Shown here: piece by piece, positions 1-9,459 of the stretch
Layout of the letters: the number at the start of each line of letters is the position of its first letter
How positions within the stretch are numbered: the stretch's first letter is position 1
From: Spirochaetia bacterium
GTDB taxonomy: Bacteria > Spirochaetota > Spirochaetia > Treponematales > Rectinemataceae
Direction of reading: 5' to 3'
NCBI GenBank assembly: GCA_029975555.1
Contig: JARKOY010000105.1
Location: 1 to 64,000 of the forward strand
DNA: 64,000 nucleotides
The notes under the pieces: generated by a model
The model's input: only the letters and a program-made list of their open reading frames with translations
Told to the model about the DNA's origin: nothing
Database searches by the model: none
Made by a program: the position numbers and the translations under genes

Positions 1-32
1 GTATATGGTTATCGACTGCGAGGAAGTCTGTC

Positions 33-59
33 TTGACATTTTCTCGATTTTTGTATAAT
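33..59 (+). promoter_or_regulatory. Promoter upstream of rpmF-acpP-rnc
   Basis: A TTGACA hexamer at 33-38 and a TATAAT hexamer at 54-59 form near-consensus sigma-70 elements, with a short 15-bp spacer. Transcription would start near 66, leaving a leader of about 44 nt before the rpmF start. The 32 bases before it contain no gene that I can recognise. Confidence 0.65.
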
Positions 60-109
60 TTGGGCATGCGACTGTCATGCCGATACTGAAAGAATGATGA
101 GGTTCTACC

Positions 110-295
110 ATGGCTGTACCTAAATTCAGGACGTCCAAAGCAAGGACGAAAAGGCGCCGCTCGATCAACATGAAGCTTGCCGCCCCTGCTATCGTGCATT
201 GCAGCAACTGCGGCAACCCGGTCGTGCTGCACAGGGTGTGCCCAAAATGCGGTTTCTACAGGGGTCGCCAAGTCATCACCCCTGAATCTAAATAA
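110..295 (+). CDS. rpmF: 50S ribosomal protein L32
   Basis: This 61-residue basic protein is the large-subunit ribosomal protein L32, at the usual bacterial length. The N-terminus MAVPKFRTSKARTKRR is characteristic of the family, and a zinc ribbon follows (CSNC near residues 31-34 and CPKC near 44-47). The start has a GATGAGG Shine-Dalgarno sequence about 7 nt upstream. The gene lies 12 nt before acpP, the classic rpmF/fatty-acid gene arrangement, here without the plsX and fab genes between. A near-consensus promoter lies directly upstream. Confidence 0.97.
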   Translation: MAVPKFRTSKARTKRRRSINMKLAAPAIVHCSNCGNPVVLHRVCPKCGFYRGRQVITPESK

Positions 296-307
296 GGAGT
301 CTTCAGG

Positions 308-544
308 ATGGACGAACTCTTTGAGAAAATCAAGAAAATTATCGCCGAGAAGCTCGAAGTAGATGAAAGCAAGATCACCATGGACGCCAGTTTCCGCCAG
401 GACCTCGGCGCCGATTCTCTCGACACCTACGAACTCGTGTATGGCATCGAAGAGGAACTCGGCATTCAGATTCCCGACGAGAAGGCGAATGAATTTGAAA
501 CCGTAAAGGATGCGTACGAGTTCATCAAAACTCAGGTAAAATAA
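308..544 (+). CDS. acpP: Acyl carrier protein
   Basis: This 78-residue acidic protein carries growing acyl chains on a 4'-phosphopantetheine arm during fatty-acid and lipid synthesis. The attachment site is Ser37 in the motif GADSLD, followed by the recognition helix residues TYELV. Length and charge are typical. The Shine-Dalgarno sequence is AAGGAG at 293-298. The gene sits between rpmF and rnc in one transcription unit, as in many bacteria where acpP and rnc are adjacent. Confidence 0.97.
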   Translation: MDELFEKIKKIIAEKLEVDESKITMDASFRQDLGADSLDTYELVYGIEEELGIQIPDEKANEFETVKDAYEFIKTQVK

Positions 545-555
545 ACGGTGGGGGC

Positions 556-1341
556 GTGAAGCATTCAAGGTTGTCCCACGTGTGCGGGCCGGACGTTTCA
601 CGCCGCACATCCCTGCAGCAGTTCCAAACCATCTCCTTTATCCAATTCCACGACATTGCGTTGCTTGACCTCGCATTGACCCACAGTTCCTATGTCAATG
701 AGGCCTATCCGGTACACAACGACAACGAGCGCCTCGAGTTTCTCGGTGACAGCGTGTTGGGGCTTTGCATTTCACATATTCTCTACGAACAATTCCCCAC
801 TCGACACGAGGGAGAGCTCGCTCGGATGAAGAGCATCTTGGTCTCGGAGAGCTCTCTTGCCCGTATTGCCGCAACACTTTCTCTCGCCGATTATGTATTG
901 CTCGGCAAGGGGGAAGAGAATAGCGGGGGCCGGCAGAAACCGGCAATTCTGGCAGATGCGACCGAAGCACTCCTTGGCGCCTATTACCTGGACAGCGGTT
1001 TTGAGGCCACCAAGGCCCTCGTTGTACGGCTCTTTTCCGACGACATCGCAGCACTGGCATTTAGCTCTGGAAAAGATTTCAAATCGATAATCCAAGAATA
1101 TGCGCAGAAGCGAGGAATCGGGCTTCCTCAGTATGAGATGGTAAAGGCCGAGGGGCCTGAACATGCCCGTCACTTCTACATCTCGTGCATTCTCGATGGA
1201 GAGACCTTCGGCCCTCTTGAGGGGCGCACAAAGAAAGAGGCCGAACAGCGGGCCGCCAGGCAGGCATTCGAAGCCTTACACGCTCGCGGTGGAGACACAA
1301 CAAGGATCCTCGATGCGATTCTCGGAACGGACCATAGCTGA
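556..1341 (+). CDS. rnc: Ribonuclease III
   Basis: This 261-residue double-strand-specific endoribonuclease processes rRNA precursors and structured mRNAs. The catalytic signature NERLEFLGDSVL is at residues 57-68, with the Mg2+-binding acidic residues of the family, and a C-terminal double-stranded RNA-binding domain covers about residues 175-243. The start is GTG at 556, 11 nt after acpP. The N-terminal stretch of about 25 residues is longer than usual, so a later start is possible. The 3' end abuts the convergent cca gene with 2 bp between the stops. Confidence 0.95.
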   Translation: MKHSRLSHVCGPDVSRRTSLQQFQTISFIQFHDIALLDLALTHSSYVNEAYPVHNDNERLEFLGDSVLGLCISHILYEQFPTRHEGELARMKSILVSESSLARIAATLSLADYVLLGKGEENSGGRQKPAILADATEALLGAYYLDSGFEATKALVVRLFSDDIAALAFSSGKDFKSIIQEYAQKRGIGLPQYEMVKAEGPEHARHFYISCILDGETFGPLEGRTKKEAEQRAARQAFEALHARGGDTTRILDAILGTDHS

Positions 1342-1343
1342 CC

Positions 1344-2747
1344 CTAACGTTGTAGACTGAAGTATTTCGCCCTTGCGATTTCAAGCATCTTTTCTTTCGT
1401 ATTGAGCGAGGGGTCCTCAAGCGCCGCATCGAGGAGAGCCGAAAGCAGCGCCCCCATCTCTTTGGTGCGAGGAATTCCTAAGGCCGCAAGGTCATCCCCA
1501 TTGACCGCCAGATCTTTGAGGGTGAAGGCTTCGCCTGCCTCCACGACATGGTCGATTCTGGACTTGAACTCGGAGAGCAGGGGCCACGAACATGGGCCGC
1601 CTGTCGTGGCTGTCGTATCGGCGAGGCGCAGCGCGAATAAATCCGTGACAGAAGAAAGTCCTACGCGGGCGATGAACCTGCGGATCGCCGCGTCGCTCCA
1701 TCCAGGCTCATAGTTGAACATGTGGTGACGGATCAAATGACAGACTTTCTCGATCACCGCGTTCGGATATTTCAGCTGCAGAAGTCGTCGTCTTGCGATT
1801 TTTTCCGATTCCAGCTCATGCCCGTAGAAGGAGACCTCGTCTTTGTCGTTGCTGCGGCACAATGGTTTACCGATATCGTGGAATAGTGCCGCAAGCCTCA
1901 AGATGAGGAGGTGCTCCTCCGAGAGGTTGTCGGGGATGATCGCATCCGTAGTCGCGAAGAGATGTGCGAGCACGTCCTGCGCCCCGTGCCTTGGCTGATG
2001 TACCCCCTTGCACGCCACTAACTCGGGCACGACCGCTTCGACTGTACCGGTGTCGACGAGGAGCCGCAAGCCCACCGAAGGTTTCCGAGACCCAAGGATT
2101 TTGGAAAACTCATCCCGGATGCGCTCCGCTGAGATGCGGAGAAGACCTCCCCGGCACTCGGCAATTGCGCCGAGCGTCGCTGGCTCTATGACGAAGCCGA
2201 GCTGCGAGGCGAAACGGATGGCTCGGATCGTTCGGAGACCGTCTTCACGGAATCGATCGAGAGGATTGCCCACAGCCCGGATTATTCTGTCTTCCAGGTC
2301 CTTTCTTCCCCCGAAAGGATCGACAAAGACATTGGTCGCCAGATCAAACGCCATTGCATTGATCGTAAAATCTCTCCGCGAGAGGTCCAAGGAGATATCA
2401 TCGATAAAAGCGACGTTGTCCGGATGACGCCCGTCGGTATAGGCACCTTCGGTGCGGAACGTGGTTATTTCAACCTTGTATCTGCGGGAGCGTGGGATGA
2501 CCGTTATGGTCCCGTGCTGTATGCCGGTTGGCACCGCCCAGGGGAAAAGACGCATACTCTCCTGCGGCGTCGCGTCGGTTGCGATATCGAAATCGGTGAC
2601 GGGTCTCTTCAGAAATGCATCGCGGACCGCCCCACCCACGAGGTAGGCTTTCTTGCCATTTCGGATGAGGGTGTCTGCAATTTTTCTCAATTCTGGGTCG
2701 ATGTTGGGTATTCTCATTCCTGGTGCTGAAGTGTATCTTAGGCTCAT
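1344..2747 (-). CDS. cca: CCA tRNA nucleotidyltransferase with HD domain
   Basis: This enzyme adds or repairs the 3' CCA of tRNAs. The N-terminal head holds the nucleotidyltransferase motif GGAVRD followed by DFDIAT (the DxD metal site) and the RRDFTINAMAFD motif. An HD domain with LFHDIGKP follows in the C-terminal half, as in bacterial HD-type enzymes with possible phosphohydrolase activity. The two tRNA genes in this window lack an encoded CCA, so the enzyme is needed. The frame stays open to 3362, but that extension is antisense to the thiamine pyrophosphokinase gene. I place the start at 2747 (MSLRY); 2717 (MRIPN) is an alternative. Confidence 0.92.
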   Translation of the reverse strand: MSLRYTSAPGMRIPNIDPELRKIADTLIRNGKKAYLVGGAVRDAFLKRPVTDFDIATDATPQESMRLFPWAVPTGIQHGTITVIPRSRRYKVEITTFRTEGAYTDGRHPDNVAFIDDISLDLSRRDFTINAMAFDLATNVFVDPFGGRKDLEDRIIRAVGNPLDRFREDGLRTIRAIRFASQLGFVIEPATLGAIAECRGGLLRISAERIRDEFSKILGSRKPSVGLRLLVDTGTVEAVVPELVACKGVHQPRHGAQDVLAHLFATTDAIIPDNLSEEHLLILRLAALFHDIGKPLCRSNDKDEVSFYGHELESEKIARRRLLQLKYPNAVIEKVCHLIRHHMFNYEPGWSDAAIRRFIARVGLSSVTDLFALRLADTTATTGGPCSWPLLSEFKSRIDHVVEAGEAFTLKDLAVNGDDLAALGIPRTKEMGALLSALLDAALEDPSLNTKEKMLEIARAKYFSLQR

Positions 2748-2771
2748 TGTTGTGTCTACGAGGAAGTAGAT

Positions 2772-3419
2772 ATGGTAGCCCTCATCGTCACCGGAGGCGA
2801 TTGTCCGCCCCACGAAATTATCCGCACGCTCGCGAAAGCCGCCGATTGCGTGATTGCGGCGGACTCGGGCCTCGATGTCTGCATCTCGGCACACCTTGAG
2901 CCTGATCTTGTCGTGGGCGATTTCGACAGTGTCAGGCATGACTCGCTCGTCAGCGTGCCCGAAGACAAAATTTTGCAGTACCCCGAGGAAAAGGACTACA
3001 CCGACACGGAACTTGCGATAGAGTTCGCCCTGCATCGCGGGGCGCAGAAGATTGTGCTCGCCGGCGGGGGGGCAGGGCGCCTCGATCATCTTCTGGCCGT
3101 CAGAGCCCTCTTCGAGCGAGAAAACCCAATCCACGAGTGGCATACGGCGAATGAGAGTGTTTTTCTTGTTCCGGCGGGGCACAGCCTGCATTTTTCTGCG
3201 CCTACGCATGTGATCGTCTCGGTCTTTCCGCTCTCCGGAGGCGCCAGGGGCATGCGCTCTCGTGGACTCAAGTGGCCGCTCGACGGCCTTGTGTGGGACT
3301 GTGGACACTTTGGGGTGAGCAATAGAACCGTGATGCCGCACGTCGAGATCGCTTCGGGCCAAGAGCCGATCCTCGTCATTCTTCCTCTAGGGACCGAGGT
3401 GACTGTCCTCAACGACTGA
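2772..3419 (+). CDS. Thiamine pyrophosphokinase
   Basis: This 215-residue enzyme transfers pyrophosphate from ATP to thiamine, giving thiamine diphosphate. The family motifs appear in order: ADSGL near residue 30, GDFDS at 49-53, EEKDYTD at 72-78, GRLDH near 102-106 and SNRTV near the C-terminus. A GAGGAAG Shine-Dalgarno sequence lies 7 nt before the ATG. The gene is divergent from cca with only 24 bp between the starts, and its last 33 bp overlap the convergent HIT gene. Confidence 0.93.
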   Translation: MVALIVTGGDCPPHEIIRTLAKAADCVIAADSGLDVCISAHLEPDLVVGDFDSVRHDSLVSVPEDKILQYPEEKDYTDTELAIEFALHRGAQKIVLAGGGAGRLDHLLAVRALFERENPIHEWHTANESVFLVPAGHSLHFSAPTHVIVSVFPLSGGARGMRSRGLKWPLDGLVWDCGHFGVSNRTVMPHVEIASGQEPILVILPLGTEVTVLND

Positions 3420-3893
3420 GCTGCGAAAAATTTCTTTCAAGTGGACAAGTGTATCCTTAGGATCCTCGACGAGGACCCGCGAGCCTCCTATAAGCTCTGC
3501 GATGCCTATTTCTCTAGGGTAGCGGGGAATAATGTGCAGATGAAGGTGTTCAATGCTCGCCCCCGCCGAGAGGCCCATATTGTATCCGATATTGTAAGCG
3601 GAAGGGTTAGCGTACCGCTCGAGAACATTGATGCACATCGGAAGCAGTTCGTCGAGCTCTTGTCGCTCTGCTTTTGTATACTCGCGGATGTCTGCGATGT
3701 GGCGCTTTGGAAATACTATCAGGTGTCCGGGGTTGTAAGGATAAAGGTTGAGCGACACTATAAAGTGTTCTGTTTCATGGACGATCAGTTTCTCCACATC
3801 CTCAGATCCGTCCCGCACGAGGCAGAGTATGCAGCCTTTGGGCCTTTTCCCCTTGAGATAGGCGATTTTGTTGAAATTGAACAGATATTCCAT
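3387..3893 (-). CDS. HIT family nucleotide hydrolase/transferase
   Basis: This 168-residue histidine-triad protein probably acts on a nucleotide phosphoramidate or Ap4A-type substrate; the exact substrate cannot be told from sequence. The triad HLHLH is at residues 116-120, followed by IIPRY. Cysteines at 21 and 24, with His57 in YNPGHLIV, resemble the zinc-binding subset of the family. The 3' end overlaps the thiamine pyrophosphokinase gene by 33 bp. No Shine-Dalgarno sequence precedes the ATG. A TATAAT box at 3907-3912 (minus strand) ends 13 nt upstream, so the leader would be about 6 nt. Confidence 0.9.
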   Translation of the reverse strand: MEYLFNFNKIAYLKGKRPKGCILCLVRDGSEDVEKLIVHETEHFIVSLNLYPYNPGHLIVFPKRHIADIREYTKAERQELDELLPMCINVLERYANPSAYNIGYNMGLSAGASIEHLHLHIIPRYPREIGIAELIGGSRVLVEDPKDTLVHLKEIFRSSVVEDSHLGP

Positions 3894-3914
3894 ATGCGAT
3901 TATGATATTATACT
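3877..3914 (+). promoter_or_regulatory. Divergent promoter pair between the HIT gene and the 3921 gene
   Basis: On the + strand TTGAAC at 3877-3882 and TATGAT at 3901-3906 are 18 bp apart, with a second possible -10 (TATACT) at 3909-3914. On the - strand a TATAAT hexamer occupies 3907-3912. Both start codons lie within about 15 nt of these boxes, at 3893 and 3921, and neither is preceded by a Shine-Dalgarno sequence. Confidence 0.55.
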
Positions 3915-3920
3915 GATACT

Positions 3921-4256
3921 ATGAAAAACGAAAGCGGTTTCCGGGAGGAATCGGGCTTTTTACGCGCTTTTGAGCCCTGCCAGAGGATTGCTCAAGCAGG
4001 TGTGGTTGTGCTGTGGCTCGCTTTCGCTGTGGTCGTCCTGAGTGGAGGCTCTGGCTGGTGGCGTTCCGCATTCGATGTTTGCTCTGTGGGCTTGCTCGGC
4101 ATCAGCATCTTCAACGCCATTTCGATGGTGAGTTTTAGTCTCCTCAGACGGGCGCGTTTCTATCCTGGACGTTTCTTGACGCTCCTCTTGCTCATTGTCA
4201 TCGCCGTCCTTGCGCTGGCCCTGCGTTCGTTTGTGACGAGCATACGCCTACACTGA
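3921..4256 (+). CDS. Small three-helix membrane protein of unknown function
   Basis: I do not recognise this 111-residue protein. After a charged N-terminus of about 20 residues it has three hydrophobic segments (about 25-43, 50-70 and 83-105) and a short basic C-terminus, so it is probably an inner-membrane protein. There is no Shine-Dalgarno sequence, and a -10 box ends 6-14 nt before the ATG, so the mRNA may be leaderless. It lies alone between the HIT gene and the gltX promoter. Confidence 0.65.
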   Translation: MKNESGFREESGFLRAFEPCQRIAQAGVVVLWLAFAVVVLSGGSGWWRSAFDVCSVGLLGISIFNAISMVSFSLLRRARFYPGRFLTLLLLIVIAVLALALRSFVTSIRLH

Positions 4257-4290
4257 TCGGCGAGGCCGCAATCCATGATTTTTGCAATTA

Positions 4291-4319
4291 TTGCATAGAA
4301 ATCTACAGAAATGTATAGT
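4291..4319 (+). promoter_or_regulatory. gltX promoter
   Basis: TTGCAT at 4291-4296 and TATAGT at 4314-4319 are separated by 17 bp, a good sigma-70-type promoter. Transcription would begin near 4326, giving a leader of about 16 nt that contains the GAGGAGG ribosome-binding site of gltX. Confidence 0.7.
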
Positions 4320-4341
4320 AACGCAACACTGAGGAGGAATA

Positions 4342-5811
4342 ATGTCTGTTCGAGTACGATATGCTCCGTCGCCGACAGGGTATCAGCACATAGGAGGCGT
4401 GAGGACTGCTCTCATCAACTATCTGTTCGCAAAATCCAAGGGTGGAAGCTTTATCCTGCGCCTTGAGGATACCGACCGCACGCGATATTCGCCGGAATTT
4501 GTCCAGAACATCTACGACACCTTCAAATGGCTGGGCTTCTACTGGGATGAAGGGCCAGATGTCGGCGGCCCTCATGGACCCTATGTGCAGTCAGAAAGAT
4601 TCGAAATCTATCGGAAATACGCCGAAGAACTCGTAAGGACGGACAAAGCCTACTACTGTTTCTGTGATGCCGAGCGCCTTGAAAAGCTCCGCCAGGAACA
4701 GATTTCCGCAAAGAAAGATGAAATCGGCTATGATCGCCACTGCCGCGCGCTCTCACCAGAGGAGAGAGCACGCAACATCGCCGAAGGAAAGCCTTACGTG
4801 ATCCGCCTGAAGATCCCTCTCGACGGGGTCACGGTATTCGAAGACGAACTTTTGGGCCGCATCGAGTGGAAAAATGAAGATATCAGCCCCGACCCCGTCC
4901 TCCTGAAATCGGATGGCTTCCCCACCTATCACTTGGCCAACATCATCGACGATCATCTGATGGGAATAACGCACGTGATGCGCGCCCAGGAGTGGCTTCC
5001 TTCCGCACCCCTCCATAAGATCATGTATGACGCCTTCGGATGGGATATGCCGAAGCTCTGCCACCTTCCCATGGTGTTGGGACAGGATGGGCACAAACTG
5101 TCGAAGCGCCACGGTGCCACCGCGGTCAATGAATTCAGGAGGGCAGGGTATCTGCCTGAGGCGCTGATCAATTACATTGCCCTCCTTGGATGCTCATACG
5201 AGGATGGACGGGACATCTACAGCCTGGATGAACTGGTGAAGCTCTTTAAGATCGAGCGGCTGAACAAGGCTCCGGCGGTCTTCGACTATCAGAAGCTCGA
5301 GTGGTTCAATGGCCAGTATATTCGCCAAAAAAACGATCAGGATCTGGCCGCCTTGGTCCGCCCATATCTGATCGAGGCAGGCCTCCGTTCGAAGGAAGAT
5401 CCAGAGAAAGACCAGATAGAGCTGACGGCGATGCCCCTCGTCAGAGAGAGGCTCAAGTTCCTCGCGGATGCGCCGGCGATCATGGCGTATCTCTACAGGC
5501 GGCTTGAACTGCCCCCCATAGAGACCTATTTACCCAAGAAGACAGATGCACACGACACCGCCCTTATCCTCGAAGAGGACAAGAGGCTTCTTCAGACGTT
5601 TGGCCTCGATGATATCCCTTCCTTGGAGGAGAGATTCCGGGAGCGGGCCCAACAGATCGGCAAGAAGCTCGGAGATATGCTCATGCCCCTCAGGGTCGCG
5701 ATCACGTATACCCGCGTCAGTCCGCCGCTCTTCGAATCCATGAGGATCATCGGCATGGACGAAAGCCTTGAGAGAATCGAAAAGGCTATTCAGCATCTGA
5801 AGGGCGCTTGA
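4342..5811 (+). CDS. gltX: Glutamate-tRNA ligase
   Basis: This 489-residue class I synthetase charges tRNA-Glu. The N-terminal motif [13 protein letters not shown] holds the HIGH-type signature at residues 16-19, and the KMSKS-type loop appears as KLSKR near residue 252. Length is usual for bacterial GluRS. A strong GAGGAGG Shine-Dalgarno sequence precedes the ATG. A separate glnS follows, so this enzyme need not also charge tRNA-Gln. It heads a synthetase block gltX-glnS-glyS. Confidence 0.97.
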   Translation: MSVRVRYAPSPTGYQHIGGVRTALINYLFAKSKGGSFILRLEDTDRTRYSPEFVQNIYDTFKWLGFYWDEGPDVGGPHGPYVQSERFEIYRKYAEELVRTDKAYYCFCDAERLEKLRQEQISAKKDEIGYDRHCRALSPEERARNIAEGKPYVIRLKIPLDGVTVFEDELLGRIEWKNEDISPDPVLLKSDGFPTYHLANIIDDHLMGITHVMRAQEWLPSAPLHKIMYDAFGWDMPKLCHLPMVLGQDGHKLSKRHGATAVNEFRRAGYLPEALINYIALLGCSYEDGRDIYSLDELVKLFKIERLNKAPAVFDYQKLEWFNGQYIRQKNDQDLAALVRPYLIEAGLRSKEDPEKDQIELTAMPLVRERLKFLADAPAIMAYLYRRLELPPIETYLPKKTDAHDTALILEEDKRLLQTFGLDDIPSLEERFRERAQQIGKKLGDMLMPLRVAITYTRVSPPLFESMRIIGMDESLERIEKAIQHLKGA

Positions 5812-5879
5812 CCACCCTATTTATTACAGGCCATATTGCTCATACTGCGCCCCTGAAGCGCAGGAAGGAGAGTAAGGAA

Positions 5880-7607
5880 ATGTCAGAACCAAACGAAAAG
5901 ACCGAGTATCTCGACTTCATTCGGGAGGCTGTCGCCGAAGATCTGCGCACCGGCCGCTTTAAGGAAGTGCGCACTCGCTTCCCGCCCGAGCCAAACGGTT
6001 GGCTCCACATCGGTCACGCCAAGGCCCTCTTTGTCGACTTCGGCGTAGCGCAGGATTTTGGAGGAAAATGCAACCTGCGCATGGACGACACGAACCCAGA
6101 AAAGGAAGACATGGAGTATGTCGAGGCAATAAAAAGAGACGTCAAATGGCTCGGTTTTGACTGGGAAGATAGGCTCTTCTTCGCGTCGGATTACTACGAG
6201 ATACTTTACGAACTTGCCTGCAAACTTATCCGGAAAGGCCTCGCGTACGTCGACGATCTCGATGAAGAGCAGATAAAGGAATACCGCGGCACTAATGTGC
6301 CGGACAAGAACAACATCACCTTTACACCTCCAGGACGCAACAGCCCGTGGAGGGACCGATCGGTGGAAGAGAACCTCGATCTCTTTGCGCGCATGCGCGC
6401 CGGCGAATTCCCCGATGGGGCGAAGACGCTGCGCGCCAAGATCGATATGGCGCACCCCAATCTCCTCATGCGGGACCCGGTCATGTACCGCATACGGAGA
6501 GAACCCCACTACCGGACGGGCATCACATGGTGCATCTACCCTATGTACGACTTTGCACACCCCCTGTCCGACGCGATAGAGGGTGTCACGCACTCGCTGT
6601 GCTCACTGGAGTACGAAATTCACCGCCCGCTCTACGAATGGTTCATAAAGAACACCGAAGTGTTTCCCAGCCGACAGATCGAATTTGCACGCCTCAACCT
6701 GTCGCACACGGTGCTTTCCAAGCGCTGGCTTCTCCAGCTTGTCAGAGAAAAGAAAGTGTCGGGCTGGGATGATCCACGGATGCCGACCATCGCAGGAATG
6801 CGGCGGCGAGGATATTCCCCAGAGGGAATTCGAGATTTCCTCGGCCGCATTGGAATCGCCAAGACCGATTCCATGGTCGACATCCAGTTGCTTGAACATT
6901 GCATCCGAGAAGACCTCAACGCGCGGGCCCGCCGATACATGGCGGTCCTCGATCCTGTCAAACTTGTGATCGAAAACTGGCCAAAAGGTCAGGAGGAATG
7001 GCTCGATGCGGTCAACAACCCGGAAGACCCCGAGGCCGGCACGAGAAAAATTCCTTTCAGCGGCACGCTCTACGTGGACCGCGACGACTTTAGGGAGACG
7101 CCTCCACCGAAGTACTATCGCCTCTATCCGGGAAACCAGGTCCGCCTCCGCTATGGCTATGTCGTCACCTGTACGGGCTACGAGAAAGACCCCGAGAGTG
7201 GAGAAATCACCCTCATAAGGTGCACCTATGATCCGACAACCCGCGGCGGGGATGCCCCCGACAACCGAAAAGTCAAAGGGACGATCCACTGGGTCTGTGC
7301 CGATCATGCAATTCCTTTCGAGGCTAGGCTCTATGATTATCTGTTCGAGGCCGAGCGTCCCATGGAAGTGCCCGAAGGCAAGACTTTCCTGGACAATCTC
7401 TCCGACCATTCCCTCACAATTCAATACAATGCAAAGGCCGAACCTGCTGTGGCGGAGATTGATGTGGGTACTACGGTGCAATTCGAGCGGCTTGGCTATT
7501 TCTGCAAGGACCCTGACTCCACACCGCAGCGCGCGGTTTTCAATCGGACGGTGACCTTGAAAGACACGTGGGCCAAAATCGAGAAGCGGTTTCAGGGACA
7601 GGCATAA
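5880..7607 (+). CDS. glnS: Glutamine-tRNA ligase
   Basis: This 575-residue class I synthetase attaches glutamine directly to tRNA-Gln. HIGH is at residues 43-46 ([10 protein letters not shown]) and the KMSKS-type loop reads VLSKR near residue 278; the C-terminal part is the two-barrel anticodon-binding domain of GlnRS. The frame is open from 5808, but the ATG at 5880 has an AAGGAG Shine-Dalgarno sequence and the expected N-terminus. The gene implies direct glutaminylation rather than sole reliance on the transamidation route. It follows gltX by 68 nt. Confidence 0.95.
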   Translation: MSEPNEKTEYLDFIREAVAEDLRTGRFKEVRTRFPPEPNGWLHIGHAKALFVDFGVAQDFGGKCNLRMDDTNPEKEDMEYVEAIKRDVKWLGFDWEDRLFFASDYYEILYELACKLIRKGLAYVDDLDEEQIKEYRGTNVPDKNNITFTPPGRNSPWRDRSVEENLDLFARMRAGEFPDGAKTLRAKIDMAHPNLLMRDPVMYRIRREPHYRTGITWCIYPMYDFAHPLSDAIEGVTHSLCSLEYEIHRPLYEWFIKNTEVFPSRQIEFARLNLSHTVLSKRWLLQLVREKKVSGWDDPRMPTIAGMRRRGYSPEGIRDFLGRIGIAKTDSMVDIQLLEHCIREDLNARARRYMAVLDPVKLVIENWPKGQEEWLDAVNNPEDPEAGTRKIPFSGTLYVDRDDFRETPPPKYYRLYPGNQVRLRYGYVVTCTGYEKDPESGEITLIRCTYDPTTRGGDAPDNRKVKGTIHWVCADHAIPFEARLYDYLFEAERPMEVPEGKTFLDNLSDHSLTIQYNAKAEPAVAEIDVGTTVQFERLGYFCKDPDSTPQRAVFNRTVTLKDTWAKIEKRFQGQA

Positions 7608-7621
7608 AGGAGAGGATGAGT

Positions 7622-8986
7622 ATGGCAGACACAGCAGTCACAATGGATAAAATTGTTTCTCTCGCAAAAAGGAGAGGGTTCGTCTTTCAGTCGTCGGAGA
7701 TTTACGGCGGGCTTTCCGGCGCATGGGACTATGGCCCACAGGGGATCGAGCTTAAAAATCGCATCGCTCGCTTCTGGTGGAAGGAAATGACCCAGCTTCA
7801 CGACAACATCGTCGGCATCGATGCCGCGATTCTCATGCACCCGAAGGTCTGGCATGCTTCAGGACATGTCGAAAACTTCACCGACCCGCTCGTGGACTGT
7901 AAGAAATGCAAGGCGAGGTTCAGGGCCGACCAGATTCCGCCCGAGGATCTCGCCGCGAAGAAATGTCCGGAGTGCGGCGGCGAACTCACCGAAGTGCGCA
8001 AATTCAATCTCATGTTCAAGACGACGCTTGGACCTGTCGAAGATGAATCCGGCCTCGTCTATTTGCGCCCCGAAACCGCGCAGGGGATCTACGTCAATTT
8101 CAAGAACGTGCAACAGTCGAACCGCATGAAGATTCCCTTCGGCATCGCACAGATAGGCAAGGCGTTCCGCAACGAAATCGTGACCAAGAACTTCATCTTC
8201 AGGACCTGCGAATTTGAGCAGATGGAGATGCAGTTCTTCGTAAAGCCTGGCACTGACGCCGAGTGGTTCGAATACTGGCGGGAGCAGCGCTGGAACTACT
8301 ACAAGAAGCTTGGCATAGACATGAAGAAGTTGCGCTGGCACCGCCACGGGCCCGACGAGCTTGCGCACTACGCGAAGGACGCCTACGACATAGAGTTCGA
8401 ATTCCCTATGGGCTTTAAGGAACTCGAAGGTGTACACAATCGTTCGGACTACGACCTGAGTCGCCACCAGCAGTTCTCTGGCAAAGACATGCAGTACATC
8501 GACCAGGACAACGGGAACGAACGCTACATTCCGAACATCATCGAGACGAGCGCAGGCCTCACGCGTCAGCTCCTCATGCTCCTGTGCGATGCGTACGAAG
8601 AACAGAAAGTCGCCGACAAAGGCAATGAGGACGATTGGCGCACGGTGATGCACTTCCACCCCGAACTTGCACCGATCACGGTCGCGGTGCTCCCCCTTAT
8701 GAAAAAAGACGGACTCGCCGAGCTCGCGCAGGACATCAGAGCCGAACTGAAGGAAGATTTTGTCACCGACTACGATCAGTCCGGCGCAATCGGCCGTCGA
8801 TATCGCCGTCAGGATGAAGTCGGAACACCCTTCTGCGTGACCATCGATTACCAGACGAAAGAGGACGGCACCGTCACAGTCCGCGACAGAGACAGTATGC
8901 TGCAGGAGCGCCTGCCCCGCGCGCGCATCGCTGAATACATCCGACAGAAGATAAAGGAGTACAAAAGACCAAGCGCTGGCCTCTGA
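7622..8986 (+). CDS. glyS: Glycine-tRNA ligase (single-chain, homodimeric type)
   Basis: This 454-residue class II synthetase charges tRNA-Gly and is the single-polypeptide form, not the alpha2-beta2 GlyQS form. The N-terminal sequence RGFVFQSSEIYGG is diagnostic, and CKKC and CPEC pairs around residues 97-122 suggest a zinc knuckle. Class II motifs are visible, including FRNEI in motif 2. The ATG at 7622 is placed 6-9 nt after an AGGAGAGG Shine-Dalgarno sequence; an in-frame ATG at 7616 is too close to it. The gene follows glnS by 14 nt. Confidence 0.94.
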   Translation: MADTAVTMDKIVSLAKRRGFVFQSSEIYGGLSGAWDYGPQGIELKNRIARFWWKEMTQLHDNIVGIDAAILMHPKVWHASGHVENFTDPLVDCKKCKARFRADQIPPEDLAAKKCPECGGELTEVRKFNLMFKTTLGPVEDESGLVYLRPETAQGIYVNFKNVQQSNRMKIPFGIAQIGKAFRNEIVTKNFIFRTCEFEQMEMQFFVKPGTDAEWFEYWREQRWNYYKKLGIDMKKLRWHRHGPDELAHYAKDAYDIEFEFPMGFKELEGVHNRSDYDLSRHQQFSGKDMQYIDQDNGNERYIPNIIETSAGLTRQLLMLLCDAYEEQKVADKGNEDDWRTVMHFHPELAPITVAVLPLMKKDGLAELAQDIRAELKEDFVTDYDQSGAIGRRYRRQDEVGTPFCVTIDYQTKEDGTVTVRDRDSMLQERLPRARIAEYIRQKIKEYKRPSAGL

Positions 8987-9015
8987 TCTTGTACTCTTGA
9001 GCACAGATAACTAAA

Positions 9016-9042
9016 AGGGCGGCTCCTTTTTGGGGCCGCCCT
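9016..9042 (-). terminator. Terminator between glyS and hup
   Basis: AGGGCGGCTCC at 9016-9026 pairs with GGGGCCGCCCT at 9032-9042 (11 bp with one G-U pair) around a five-base T loop. On the minus strand the hairpin is followed by TTTTAGTT, so it fits best as the hup terminator. It may also stop glyS transcripts from the other side, although there is no clear U-run on the + strand. Confidence 0.7.
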
Positions 9043-9079
9043 CTGTGGTGCACCTACGAATCTGTGAACAAAGACAGCA

Positions 9080-9379
9080 TCATTTGCCAAGGACTGCATC
9101 CTTGCAGGGTTTGGCGACATTGATCTTGATGACGTTGCGGGCAGGGATGGTGATCTGCTGCCCTGTCGCGGGGTTGCGGCCGACCTTGGCCTTCCTATGA
9201 ACGATCTTCATGATTGCGATTCCTGGCAGGGTGAATTTTTTGTTCTTCTTTACTTCGACATAAGCGAGTTTTGCGAGTTCATCCAACACCAGGCCGACAT
9301 CTTTTTTGGTGAAACCGGTCGTTTTTGCAAGCGCATTGATAATCTCAACCTTGGTGAGTGGTTTTCCTGTCGATGGCAT
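9080..9379 (-). CDS. hup: HU/IHF family DNA-binding protein
   Basis: This 99-residue histone-like protein bends and compacts DNA as a dimer. The beta-arm signature GRNPATGQ is present, followed by IPARNVIKI. The N-terminus (MPSTGKPLTKVEIINALA) is about 8 residues longer than E. coli HU. An AGGAGA Shine-Dalgarno sequence lies 5 nt upstream. The gene has its own promoter, an 80-nt leader with a strong palindrome at its very start, and a terminator. It is transcribed towards glyS and divergently from tyrS. Confidence 0.94.
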   Translation of the reverse strand: MPSTGKPLTKVEIINALAKTTGFTKKDVGLVLDELAKLAYVEVKKNKKFTLPGIAIMKIVHRKAKVGRNPATGQQITIPARNVIKINVAKPCKDAVLGK

Positions 9380-9429
9380 GTTTTTCTCCTATTCTTTGAG
9401 ATTGCAGTTTTGAAAAGTCTTGGACTGCA

Positions 9430-9453
9430 GTCGATCCACATGCGTGAATCGAC
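9430..9453 (-). promoter_or_regulatory. Palindrome at the start of the hup transcript
   Basis: A 24-bp imperfect palindrome has 6-bp perfect ends (GTCGAT and ATCGAC) and inner CAC/GTG pairs. With the -10 box at 9460-9465 on the minus strand, transcription should start near 9453, so the palindrome covers about +1 to +24. It could be a repressor operator, an autoregulatory HU site or a 5' mRNA hairpin; sequence alone cannot decide. Confidence 0.5.
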
Positions 9454-9459
9454 AGCCTT

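Noticed and set aside
1-58. C-terminal end of an upstream gene in the first 58 bases
   Set aside because: Two short frames end here (stops at 34-36 and 56-58), but neither gives a recognisable protein end.
2748-3362. Long N-terminal extension of cca
   Set aside because: It is antisense to the complete thiamine pyrophosphokinase gene and lacks any recognisable domain.
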